Of a stretch of DNA of 64,000 nucleotides, positions 24,060 through 34,381 are shown one piece after another. The stretch is taken from positions 6,572,959-6,636,958 of the forward strand of contig NC_037263.1 in NCBI RefSeq assembly GCF_000002425.4, given 5' to 3'. Both the position numbers and the translations under genes were made by a program. The stretch is from Physcomitrium patens. Taxonomy: Eukaryota; Streptophyta; Bryopsida; Funariales; Funariaceae. Every line of letters starts with the position of its first letter. Position 1 is the first letter of the stretch. The notes beneath the pieces were generated by a model. The model saw only the letters and a program-made list of their open reading frames with translations. It had not been told where the DNA came from and searched no databases.

Positions 24060-25470
24060 ATGAAGAGGTATGCGAGGCTTCGGCAGGATTGTGCGGAATG
24101 TGACAATGTGTTGTACAATGGGAGTCCGGAGGATTACTCTGTCGACTATGACATTGCGCAGTCTCCGTGGAGGATATCAGAGAGATCTGCCTTGCCTCAA
24201 CGAGACTCCTCGCCCAATGTGCGGCCCACGCAGCCTGCGAGCTCATCCGCAGCTGGCCCGCCTTTCCCCAACTATTTGACCGAAGCTTTCAAAATGCTGG
24301 CCGCGCCTCAAGATGACGGGTCGAGGAGATTTAGCGAGCAGTGTGAAGTTGGGGCTGCTAATGACGATATCCGGTCACGATCTTCGAGTGAGAGGTGGCC
24401 CAACGATGCACAGGACGACGAGTGTGATTCCCAGGGTCCTAAAGGTGAGATGATTTTCCTTCTCGCTTCACTCCTCATCACCAAATTTCGTGGTCCTGTT
24501 GGGTACAGCCCTCGGATGTCTTGACTGCTAGCCATTATCACAAGTTTCGCAGTATCAAGCAGGGGAAAGGTCATAGTTTTGATTGGTAGGCCTCCAAGAC
24601 AATAGAAAACTGCGCCATTTTCCTGGGTTTTCTCAAGGGATTTCTTTAGTTTCACGGGCACTGGATAACTTCTTACCCCAAGATGCTTGAACGTTCCAGT
24701 GTCTCATTCACCAGATAGACTGCTAAGGTTGGGGGAAGCTAGTAGTTGCAATCTAGGGAGAATAAAATTTTCTTATCCGAGCAATTGACATGGTTGGTCC
24801 TACCAATGCTGAAGTTTAAAATTAAAAAAAATCTGCAGGAAGTGGGCGATGGGGGTCAGCGGAAACGGCGTCCTTGTGTGCGCGGTGGGGCTCAGTGAGC
24901 ACAAACGATCAGTGGGACGAGGCTGAACAGGGTATGGACTCCTTCCGTGATCCTCTCTCCCCATCTCCATCGAGTAGACTGTCGCAGGAGGAGAAGCCGC
25001 GGACAGGTTCAACCACTGCACCTTCACATTCAGCGTCCATCGAGAGAAAACCTTCGCTGCGAAACGCTCCCAGTCAAGAGTGGCTAAACGCGCTCACGGG
25101 TCACGCATCTCCAACATCTCGTCCGACAGTCCACGCTTTTCCAGACAACGGTAACAACCATCTGCACGTCACCCCTCCGTCAGTTCAACGAGACTCCTTC
25201 CTGCGAGAGACGCAGGGATGGCTAACATCCGTCATACGCCCCTTGCAATCACGAAAACACAACCCATGGGAGGATCCCAGCGAGTTCAACTGGAGAGCCG
25301 CAGCGACATTAACAACAACCACCATCCACCACCACAACAACACCATCAGATTCTCCCACGGGCAGACGACGACATCCACTGACTGGTTCCCAATCCATGA
25401 GATACAACCGCCTGAAGTCATCAGACTTACTGACAAGCTCCGGCGGCGAAACAGGATTCAACGACGGTGA
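24060..25470 (+). CDS. Predicted two-exon gene, Ser/Pro-rich protein of unknown function
   Basis: I do not recognise the family. Exon 1 runs from ATG 24060 to 24444 and exon 2 from 24839 to the TGA at 25468-25470. The intron (24445-24838) has a GTGAGA donor and a TCTGCAG acceptor, and the phase-1 join keeps the frame open. The predicted protein is 338 residues. An in-frame TAG at 24045 supports the start. Visible features: two Cys near the N-terminus (DCAEC), a long Ser/Pro/Asp-rich, probably disordered middle, short Trp-containing motifs (SGRWGS, CARWGS, WLNAL, WLTS), a Thr/His run, and a strongly basic C-terminus (DKLRRRNRIQRR) that could bind nucleic acid or serve as a nuclear signal. It lies in a GC-richer island, unlike the retroelements. 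Further 5' exons are possible in 23000-24050. It could also be a fortuitous open frame. Confidence 0.5.
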
Positions 25471-27573
25471 TCACCACCACATCCACCCCGTAATTAAGAA
25501 AGCAGCATCTATGCGAGAGCACAGGCTCCATGGGGGTACTACAACGGCCATAGCAAGAGCATGCAGTGAGAAGTATGGGGTGAGGCAAGCAATCCTGGAT
25601 TGTGTTTCCTGTGGGCGAGCCTCACCACCCATTGTGCAAGACTATTCCTGCCGCCAGCACGGTGTCGGTGACTGGACCCGCAGTGCAAGCACCAGATCCG
25701 ACTGCACCAACTCCAAGCGCAAAGGGGTGATGCATTTCTGCCGCCAGTTTATACGCATTGGGAAGAAGCTGGACAAAACGAGTTGAAGGCATATGAGGGC
25801 GGGGATCTCACTCACTCACTGGCTCACTCGCTCACTCTCATCGTGAACTTGTGGCGTGGATCCGAGCGATGGCTCCTCGCACAACAACCATGTCGGTAGC
25901 ACAAAAATGCACACTGGAAAAACCACAGCTTTGCACAGCTTGCTCGTGTTCTAAATCGTTCACGCTTGTGTGCTGAATCTGTGTGTGTAGCTCGGTTGGA
26001 TTGAGATGGGTGCATCCTCATGATTTGAGCATCAGTTTACGTCGATGGATTCTCAGTTTGCATCGAATTCTTCGTCATGGAACAGCTCAGTGTCAAGAAT
26101 TGAGTGACTCTGGCTGTGGACTCTGGCCTTTTTGGACATGTCGGGAGTCGGTGCATTCCAAGGCCTCCGATGTGATGCATGAAGGTTGCCTTGTGTGAAA
26201 ATTGATTTACAATTTCCACTAAGAAAATGGACATTTCATTGCAGGTTCTATATTTTGGGTGTCATGTCTGTTTGGTTTGTTACGAAAGTTTGGATTCAGA
26301 AGTCCTGAATTATTCTCTGTGTTGCATTTGGACAAGTAGTATTTATGCTTGGTTTGTTCTCTCTTGTTTTTTGCTACTTGATTGTTTTTTTTAACATTAC
26401 CGGTTTTTATTTATTTATTTGTATGTTTGTTTGTTTTGTATGAATAGTTTTTTTCACTTTTGGAAAGTTTAACTGCATTTTGGATTTTTGTTCATTTCTT
26501 CAGTTTTTTAGAATACAAGTACTTGTTAATGTGAAGTATTAGTTTCCTTATCTTCATCAAGTTTATGGAAAAGTTATCTTAGTTTTGATTGAGGTTATTG
26601 GTGATAAAAATGAATAATAATTATGTTGTTTATTTATTTATTTTAAATTGATTAAAATAAACTCATTCAATACTTTCATTGAGACTTGTCTTATTTACCT
26701 TTAATTAAGATTGTTTATTGAGTTTAAACATTCATGCATTTTAAAGAAAAAGACTCATTTTAAGGTCTTAGCTAAATGTACAAATTTCCTTATAATTTTA
26801 AAGTTCTTAAATAGTGACTTAAGTTTTTTTAATTAATATATATATATATATACTATCACATATCAATTTTAAAATCTTTATGTTATTGCTTGCATTATGT
26901 TTGAAATTTTAGCTTTGCTATCATGCCATTTTTATATTTATAATAATTTTTTTATAAATGCTATGAAGAATTTGTTATTAAACCTTTATATGCCATGTAT
27001 AAATAGATTTTGTATTTAATGAATATTTGATTTTAATCATTTTTATTTATTATTTTAGCATTAATTAGTTTTTAACAAGTATTAATTGGTTTGTTAAAAG
27101 GTATTTGCATAATTTATCATAAGTTTAAGATCTTTAGATTATACAATTTTATTTCTTGTAATTATCACATTTTAATATTATTATCAATTTATCATCACTT
27201 TTATGTAGATAAATTCCTCAACATAAATCTTATATGTATACAAGTAAGAATCTTTTGTATAATTCGATAGATATTAAATTTTATAAATATTAAGAAGTCA
27301 CCAATAGTAAGATTCTAGTAATTGCTAAATTACCTTGCAGTTTATGAAATATTGTAATAGAAATTTGAAAAAGTAGTTAGAAGTAATATCTTTTCATTGT
27401 ACCAACAATAAAATTTTATAATTTTATTCCTTCAAGATAACAAAAAAATCCAAAAATTATAATGTACATGATTTATTAATCTGTTAACATTTTCTAATCA
27501 ATGTATCTTTTGAAATTATTTCAAATAATACACTTATACAATCAACAATAATTTATTTGACTAACAGAGGTAT
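25471..27573. other. Noncoding stretch downstream of the predicted gene
   Basis: 25471-26230 keeps the higher GC content of the island. It has an open frame (25397-25786, overlapping the gene end in another frame) that I cannot support as coding. From 26230 the sequence is very AT-rich, with a TA tract near 26838-26852 and no recognisable element. Confidence 0.45.
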
Positions 27574-28124
27574 TCTCAAGGAGAAGAACATGATAAAGAC
27601 AAATAAATAAGTGAGACTTCTTTCAAAGAAAGATGACAAAATAGAAATAACTTGATATGTATATTAAGAAAGAAACTGGAATGGCTATTGCTAAAAGACA
27701 AGAAAACTAGAAATCCTTGAAACTAGACTAGAAGTAAGAAAAGAGTTGACAAGAAAGCTTCACTCTTGTCTCTATATATACTATCTAACTAGAGGGTACG
27801 TGGCGACGTTCTATAGGACCTCCAATATGTGTTGATTTTGTAAGACATATGCCTTGACTTACAAGACAAGTTTTTCTACATGTGGGCCACATAGTTAGCT
27901 TGATCTTCAAGCAAACAACATGTGTGGCACATGGCCAACTTGTTGACTACGTTTTTAATCCAAAAAGTCAATTGAAGACACCTATAAAGTCAAAGTAGCA
28001 TCTATTAAGCTTCTAAGAAGCTTCTATAGTAAATACTATAGAATTAACTTAGTTTTATCTATTTTTACTTACTTCTACCTATTTATATATGTAATTATTG
28101 ACTTACATGAGTATGTCTATGAAA
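27574..28124 (-). repeat. Element D 3' LTR (551 bp)
   Basis: Plus-strand edges are TCTCAAGG and TCTATGAAA, decayed from the TGTCAAGG and TGTGACA-type ends seen in other copies. It aligns throughout with 33383-33948, 58049-58600 and, inverted, 39921-40479. Confidence 0.88.
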
Positions 28125-28140
28125 TAACCCCCCTTTCTAG
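28125..28140 (-). other. Element D polypurine tract
   Basis: The minus strand reads AGAAAGGGGGGTTA directly before the 3' LTR, a good polypurine tract. Confidence 0.75.
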
Positions 28141-28699
28141 TAACGAGTTCCAGAAAGAGTGGTCATCATATGTTGAGAAAATCTATGATGCAACAAATTG
28201 TATTTGCCACATACTCTGATCTTTGTTTTTTTTGAAGATGATTGATTGAGCCTCTCAACCATCGATAGTGTCCCATACCAAGGCTGGAAGACCACCCAAT
28301 TATTTGATTATTGTTGAGGTCTTCATAACTTCCTTCAAATAAAATATTTGGAACACTGTCACGAGTTGTTCCTACCTCTAATAAAATCACCAAAAATCAA
28401 GAGTTCCTTCCAAGGTCGTGATACCAAACGCCTTGTATCTCACCATCTATTCGAGGAAAAACATGTAGTTCTTGAAGATCTTCATCTCGATTGTGTTGTC
28501 TTGAAGGTTGTGACAATTATAATGTCTCATCTGGCAGGTTAGCAAACAAAGGCTCTTGAGTCTAATCCATTGGTTGTTGGTTCTCCATCTCTTGAGTGTC
28601 ACAACTACAAAGAAGCTACAAACAAAGATTGAAAGTAGAATGTTATCTTGCCTAGATCTTATTTCTTTAATAGAAAAGATTTTCATTGTGATTTTGATG

Positions 28700-28970
28700 G
28701 ATGTCGTCGATGAAAAGCCTCCACCGCCTTTGCTGCATTTGTAAGATTTTATGCTAGCTCCCATGTACATTCACTAATATGATATCTAAGCCAATGGACA
28801 AGATACTCCAATTTATTTTGGCGTCGCCTTGAATCTAAGACTTCTTCCACTTCAAACTCTTCATTATTGTCTACTTCTATAGGAGGAGGTGGAGCTTGTC
28901 TTCTTCTTGGTATGTCCATTGTCTTATATGGTTCAAGAAGAGACACGTGGAATAGTAGATGGATTTTCAT
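28700..28970 (-). pseudogene. Element D chromodomain
   Basis: C-terminal targeting module of the integrase, expected to bind methylated histone H3 tails. Read from 28970: FHVSLLEPYK, a Pro-rich linker (RRRQAPPPP), then EEFEVEEVLDSRRRQNKLEY, LVHWLRYHISECTWELA. The aromatic-cage positions correspond to VHW and W of TWE. A stop follows TWELA, and the C-terminal helix can be traced further in the minus strand toward 28700. Confidence 0.8.
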
Positions 28971-29384
28971 TGACTATGGTAGATGTAACTGATATGCAAC
29001 TAGATTCATTTGTACAAAAATAGAAAATGGTCCAAGATTTTGATAGTCCAACTTGTCACAAGGACGAGTGGTCTTGATATTGTAATGAAGTAACTATATC
29101 TTATCACCTAAGTGGAATGGTGGTTGTTCCTTTTGAAAGACATCCGCATTGACCTTTTGTTGTTCTTGAGCTTCTTTTAACTACACCTTCATTGTTGCAT
29201 GTAGCTTTGATAAATGAATAGCCAAATCTTTCGGAGCTGGATTATCAACTTTTATAAAATTAAAAGTATCAAGTCATGGATGATAACTATAATTAGTAAA
29301 TAAAGGTGTTTATTTTGTAGAAGAATGTACCATGTTATTGTAAGCAAACTTTGCCAATGTCAAAAGAGTTGTCCAATCATCTTA

Positions 29385-30089
29385 TTAGTAGTTAATGGTA
29401 TATCTTAAATACTGCTCCAAAACTTCATTAACACGCTGTCTTTGTCCATCAATTTGAGGATGGAATACCAAAGATAGTTTTATATCTACTTTTAGAATCT
29501 TGAAAAAAATCCACCAAAATCTTAATACAAATTGAGTTCCCCTATCTGTTAAAATATCCTTGGATAATCCATGATAGCGATAGCTATTGTCAAGAAAGAG
29601 CTTAGCTGTTTCTTCACTTGTGATAGATTTTGTATATGGTACAAAATGTGCCAACTTGGTAAAATAATCCACTATCACGAATATAGAATCATAAGAACTT
29701 GAGATTGGAAGATCCGTGATGAAATCCATAGAAATAGAAGTCCATGGTTATTTTGGAATGGATAATGGCTGAAAAAGTCCGTAAGATCGATGACAAGGAG
29801 TTTTTGATCTGGAGCAAATATTACAAGATTGTACAAAATCTTTGATTGCTTTCCATATTTGTGGCCACCAAAAGTCTGTGGATGTTAGTTCTAAAGTTTT
29901 ATTGTATAGAAAATATCCTGCTTGAAGAAAGTCATGATGAGCTTGAAGAATACGTAATCGAGCTTCACCTTTTGGAACATATAGGCGTCCTTCAAAATAT
30001 AGTAGATTCTTCTTAAATTCAAACTTGAAAGTATCATAAGACTTTGAAGGATTTTCTTTAATATCACAAATAAGAGGATCAAAAGACAT
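29385..30089 (-). pseudogene. Element D integrase, catalytic Glu lost
   Basis: The zinc domain (30089-29748) has HHDFLQAGYF, where the second His of the usual GHFG is Tyr, and an intact CNICSRSK. The core (29729-29385) has MDFITDLP (first Asp), ILTDRGTQFV (second Asp) and DGQRQRVNEVLEQYL, where the expected ERVNQ Glu reads Gln. The core is therefore missing one of its three acidic residues. A stop separates the two parts near 29747. Confidence 0.85.
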
Positions 30090-30272
30090 ACTTAACTGAA
30101 CTTGCTTAAAAAAAGTTGAATCAATAGTTAGTGTTGATTTTATTGCTCGAAGATGAAGATGCTTTGGCTTGAAGAAAATTATTCATTATTAATCAAAAGC
30201 AGCATCTCCTTCCTCTGGTGCAAGATAAGATCGTTTAGAGAGTGCATCTTACAAACCTTGTTGTTTTTTTAG

Positions 30273-31439
30273 TCAATAAGTGATCTTGAATTCAAATCTT
30301 GACAAAGTTATACTCCGATGAGCTTGGCGACGATTCAAAATACGTGCTAATATAAAATATTTAAGATTCTTGTGATCCGTATACACTGTGACTAGGTTAG
30401 AAGCACCTTCTAGATAATGGCGCCATTCTTGAAATGAATCCATGATTGCAAGAAGTTCTTTATCGTGGATCTCGTAGTTGATCTTGGCAGTTGAAAATTT
30501 TTTGGAATGAAAAGCTATTAGATGAAGTTTATCATCATTTTCTAACAATACGATATCCAAAGAAAAGTCTGATGCATCTATTTCCATAAAAAATGGTTTA
30601 GAAAAATCGACGCGATATAAGATTGGTGTAGAAATAAAGGCTGTCTTCAAAGCTTCAAATGCTACTTCAGCTTCTTGATTCTATTGAAGTTTTTTTTTGC
30701 AAGTCAAACGTGTAAGTGGAGCTGCAACTTAAGAGAAGTCTTTAATGAAGATCCAATAGTAGTTGGTAAATTCCAAAAATCATTGGACATTTCTTATTGT
30801 TTTTCGGATCTTCCAATCCATAATAGTTTGAACTTTCTTAGGATCCATCATAAGTCCATCATTTGTAATGATGTATCCTAAGAATTCGACTTGAGTAGTG
30901 TAAAATATATACTTTTCTATCTTAGCATAGAATCTTACATTTTTTAGTTTTTGTAATACTTGGCGAACATAAAGTTCATGTTCTTCTGGGTTCTTAGAAT
31001 AGATTAAGATGTCCTCTAGGTAACAAATAACAAAGTCATCTAAAAACTTCCAAAAGACATCATTCATTAGATGTTACAATACTGCTGGTGTATTTTTAAG
31101 TCCATAAGGTATGATATTGTATTCAAAATGTCCATACCTTATTCAAAATATAGTATTCCATTCATCTCTTTCTTTGATGCGTACCAAATTGTATGCTCCG
31201 CATAGATCTATTTTTGTATAGATCTTAGCTTGATTCAACTAATCAAGAAGTCTGGATATCAAAGGTAACAAGTACCTATTTTTGATAGAGATTTTATTGA
31301 GTCCTCGATAATCAACAGACATCCGCAATGATTCATCTTTTTTCTTTACAAATAAAATTGGAGCTCTTGCTGGAGATATAGAATGGCATATGAAGTTCTT
31401 GGCCAAATTTTCTTTAATATACTCCTTGAGTTCAGTCAA
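30273..31439 (-). pseudogene. Element D reverse transcriptase and RNase H, palm motif altered
   Basis: Fragments in order on the minus strand: [21 protein letters not shown] with [20 protein letters not shown] (31439-31239); a broken stretch; DDFVICYLEDILIYSKN (31067-30780), where YLED replaces the usual YLDD; VEFLGYIITNDGL; then RNase H (30650-30273) with MEIDASDFSLDIVL, EIHDKELLAIMDSFQEWRHY and VYTDHKNLKYF. Gaps between the ORFs contain stops and frameshifts. Confidence 0.87.
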
Positions 31440-31925
31440 CTGATTTTGAGATAAATTGTAGATTGGTCCAAGTGATGGTTGTACTCCCTATTGAAGGTCA
31501 ATTGAATAGTCATATGGACGATGTTCTGGAAGAATATCTATATTATTTTTCTCAAATACATCTTAAAAATCTTGATATTGGCTTGAAATGCTACTTAAAG
31601 TCTTTCCACCGGTAGAAACATGTGTGGCATAAATGACCTAAGGTGATCCTTCTTTTGTAGCATGCAAGAAAGCACTTGCACCTATAAGTATAGGTTTAAT
31701 TATACTAGACTTATGACTTTCTACTTAATTAACCTCATTCTTAGTTATACTTTTAGAAAAGTCAAGACTACAAGAAGTTTAATCTATTTTAGGGTTATAT
31801 TTTTTTAGCCATGATAAACCTAAAATGATTAGATTAGAATGGGATCTAATAATATTAAATATTACAAAGCTACTATGACCATTAGTTGTTATTTCTATAG
31901 GAAGGATTTTATGAGTAACATCTTC

Positions 31926-32144
31926 TCAAGATAATGGACGACCATCTATGACTTCTATATGAACAACTTTAGTTTTTTTTATTAAAAATATGCTATATCT
32001 TTTAATAATTTTTTTATCTAAAAAATATATTGAGGCTCTTGAATTGAGCAAGACAGAGGCTTTGAGATATTTAGGTCCTAGAATAACATTTATCATAAAA
32101 CATGGAGAGGGTTCTGAGGAGAGGATAGGACCTTCATTAGGCAT
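31926..32144 (-). pseudogene. Element D protease region
   Basis: Aspartic protease remnant with VLLNSRASIYFLDKKI. The active-site triad expected as D-S-G reads N-S-R, so both Asp and Gly are changed. HIEVIDGRPLS further on matches the same block in element E. It lies between the gag and RT remnants, as expected. Confidence 0.7.
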
Positions 32145-32199
32145 TATACAAGGTTCTAGCTACACGATCCTTATTATAGTTGGATAAATTTGTTTTCTG

Positions 32200-33214
32200 A
32201 CATGCTATCTCCTTTGATTGCCGTACTCCTCATTTTAAGGTTGTGTCGCTTCTTTGGGCAATGTTGAGTAGTGTACTTAGGTTCTCTTCAATATAAGCAT
32301 AATCCTTCTTGACGACGACGAATCTTTTCTTACTCAGTAAGAGGTTTGAAATGTACTGCATCAATTAGCATATCTCCTACTTCTGAATGTACCTATTGAA
32401 GAGATGTTAGAAATGCTATTGAATTATAGTTACGTTGAAGTCCACTTGTACGGTTTTCAGATCAAAATTCAAATAAGTAATTGTCACACTTCACAAAAAA
32501 GTTAATTGCTTGACTCAATGTTTGAGGATCAGGTAAGTTCAGCATTAATTTTTTTAGGTCATATTCTAATCCGTAGAAAAATTGGCTAATAAGTGCAACA
32601 TCATCCCACTTGATATCAATTACAAGTTATCAAAATTGTGAAGCATACAATATTACTGATCGATTGCCTTGTCGTAAAATACGGATCTTATTGGTTGCAA
32701 TATGAATTGCATCATGTTCTCCATACATGGATCAAAACTCTGCCAAAAAAGCTTCTAGATTATCTAATATTGGATCTCGTCGTTCAAAAAAAGATGAAAA
32801 CCATCATAATGTTGAACCTGAAAGAAGCGTACCAATGAATCTAACTTGTGATCTTAGAATTGGATAGCTTTGGGATTGAAGTTCAATCACAAGTTTTACT
32901 TGATAGATAAATCCTCTTAACTTTGATTTGGTGCCATTAAGCTTCTCGGGAAGGATAATTCTTGGTTTTCTAACATTGGAAGGGCATTCTACTATAAGAG
33001 GATGGACATGATTTGGTGCAGATGTTGAAGCAACTCTAATCATTTTTATATCTTCATTTTCTATCAATCTTGTTGCTCCTTGTAGTAGTAAATTGAGTTG
33101 ATACATTGCAAGCATTAACTCCCTCAATTGCTCTTGCATTTGTGCCATTGCACTCTTCATTTTAACAAGTTCTGCCATTATAACACTTAAAAAAGAGAAG
33201 ATGTCTAATATCAC
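32200..33214 (-). pseudogene. Element D gag, broken
   Basis: Starts on the minus strand near 33214-33180 with MAELVKMKSAMAQMQEQLRE, probably a coiled coil. Then come RKPRIILPEKLNGTKSKLRG and VKLVIELQSQSYPILRSQV, matching the corresponding part of element E gag (LPDKFDGTHFKFQGF). From 32800 to 32200 only short fragments in several frames remain, so the zinc knuckle cannot be placed with confidence. Confidence 0.75.
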
Positions 33215-33382
33215 TCAAGACAAATAGAAGAGAGGACTTGAGAATAAAAAAAATACTAAAGACAATATTAGTTTAGAAGAGGGTAATCCACAACTTCTAA
33301 TATACTTATGTCTTATCAAGAAAAAAGGATAATCCATTCTTAATCAAGATTAGACAAAGCTGTGATATTGTAAGTATATTCC
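33215..33382 (-). other. Element D untranslated leader with weak primer-site match
   Basis: Lies between the 5' LTR and gag. On the minus strand AATATCACAGC occurs 12 to 14 bases inside the LTR; it resembles the TGGTATCAGAGC primer site for initiator tRNA-Met. Element E has GATATCAGAG about 25 bases inside its LTR. The antisense of this leader also appears inside element E at 57878-57965. Confidence 0.45.
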
Positions 33383-33948
33383 TGTCAATCTATCAAAGAT
33401 AAGAACATGATAAAGACAAATAAATAAGTGAGACTTCTCTCAAAGAAAGATGTTAAAATAGAAATAATTTGATATATATATTAAGAAAGAAATTAAAATG
33501 GCTATTGCCAAAAGACAAAAAAAGTAGAGATCCTTAAAACTAGACTAGAAGCAAGAAAAGAGTTGACAAGAATGAAGAAGGCTTCACTCTTGTCTCTATA
33601 TATACTATCTAACTAGGAGCTATGTGGCGACATTCTATAGGACCTCTAATATGTGTTGACTTTGTAAGACATATGCCTTGACTTATAAAACAAGTTTTTC
33701 TAAGTATGGGCCTCATAGTTAGCTTGGTCTTCAAGCTAACAACATGTGTGGCACATGGCCAACTTTTTGACCACATTTCTAATCCAAAAATTCAATTAAA
33801 GATACCTATAAAGTCAAAGTAGCATCTATGAAGCTTCTAAAAAGCTTCCATATCAAATACTATAGAATTAACTTACTTTTATCTAATTTTACTTACTTCT
33901 AATTTTTTATATATGTAATTACTAGCTTACATGAATATGTCAGTGACA
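33383..33948 (-). repeat. Element D 5' LTR (566 bp)
   Basis: Plus-strand edges TGTCAATC and GTCAGTGACA. It matches the left LTR apart from a short insertion after the first bases. A TATA-like sequence (CTATATATAC) lies at about 33596-33605. Confidence 0.88.
33596..33605 (-). promoter_or_regulatory. Element D LTR TATA box candidate
   Basis: On the minus strand the sequence reads GTATATATAG, followed by GACAAGAGTGAAG, about 210 bases from the inner edge of the LTR. The same sequence is kept in the copies at 27770-27785 and 58248-58260, which suggests it was functional in the family. Confidence 0.5.
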
Positions 33949-34303
33949 AGTATACATTAAAGAAGACAATTGATTTATTCATGTATATTATGATTTATCA
34001 AAATATTTCATAATTTCTTCTTACAAATCAAGACATAATGCTTGTATATCAAAACAACAATTGAATAGATGGAACATTGTTTATATATATATTATTTTAA
34101 AAGAAGTAGAACTATATGAAAAAAAATACTTTCAAATCAGAGTATATTATAAATATAATGACTCAATCAAGCTCTAATAAATTACTATGACTAATAAAAA
34201 GTATTTTAAGAAAACTCCAAAAAAAAATAAAGACCTTATTCAATGGATTAAGTGTAAGATTTTACTACACCTTGTCAAAGGCAAAAATTTGGATCTACAA
34301 TAT

Positions 34304-34381
34304 CTGTTAGAAGGAAGGATTAAATCTCTGACCTTGTAGTTAACAACCACAAGGTCTAACCAATTGAGCAAAATATTCTGC
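34304..34381 (-). pseudogene. Degenerate tRNA-Asn(GTT)-like sequence
   Basis: On the minus strand GCTCAATTGGTTAGA (D arm, A box), TTGTGGTTGTTAACTACAAG (anticodon arm with GTT in the loop) and GAGATTTAATCC (T arm) follow in order with correct spacing. The ends GCAGAAT and TTCTAACA correspond to the acceptor strands of plant tRNA-Asn. The acceptor stem pairs poorly and the T loop has TTTAATC instead of TTCGAnnC, so this is a pseudogene or the head of a tRNA-derived SINE rather than a working tRNA gene. Confidence 0.65.

Larger units (their letters stand above)
27574..33948 (-). mobile_element. Element D: Ty3/gypsy chromovirus, complete in outline, dead
   Basis: LTRs at 27574-28124 and 33383-33948 flank a minus-strand internal region with gag, protease, RT, RNase H, integrase and chromodomain. 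The flanks GGTAT (27569-27573) and AGTAT (33949-33953) agree at four of five positions, a decayed target duplication. Every domain is interrupted. RT, integrase and protease have each lost an active-site residue. The internal protein sequence is close to element E, but the LTRs are different. Confidence 0.9.

Noticed and set aside
25397..25786. Plus-strand ORF overlapping the end of the predicted gene
   Set aside because: It overlaps exon 2 in another frame, no splice join was found, and no domain is visible. It could be an alternative last exon, but I cannot support it.
34304..34381. A functional tRNA-Asn gene
   Set aside because: The acceptor stem does not pair and the T loop lacks the TTCGA signal, so I call it a pseudogene or SINE head instead.
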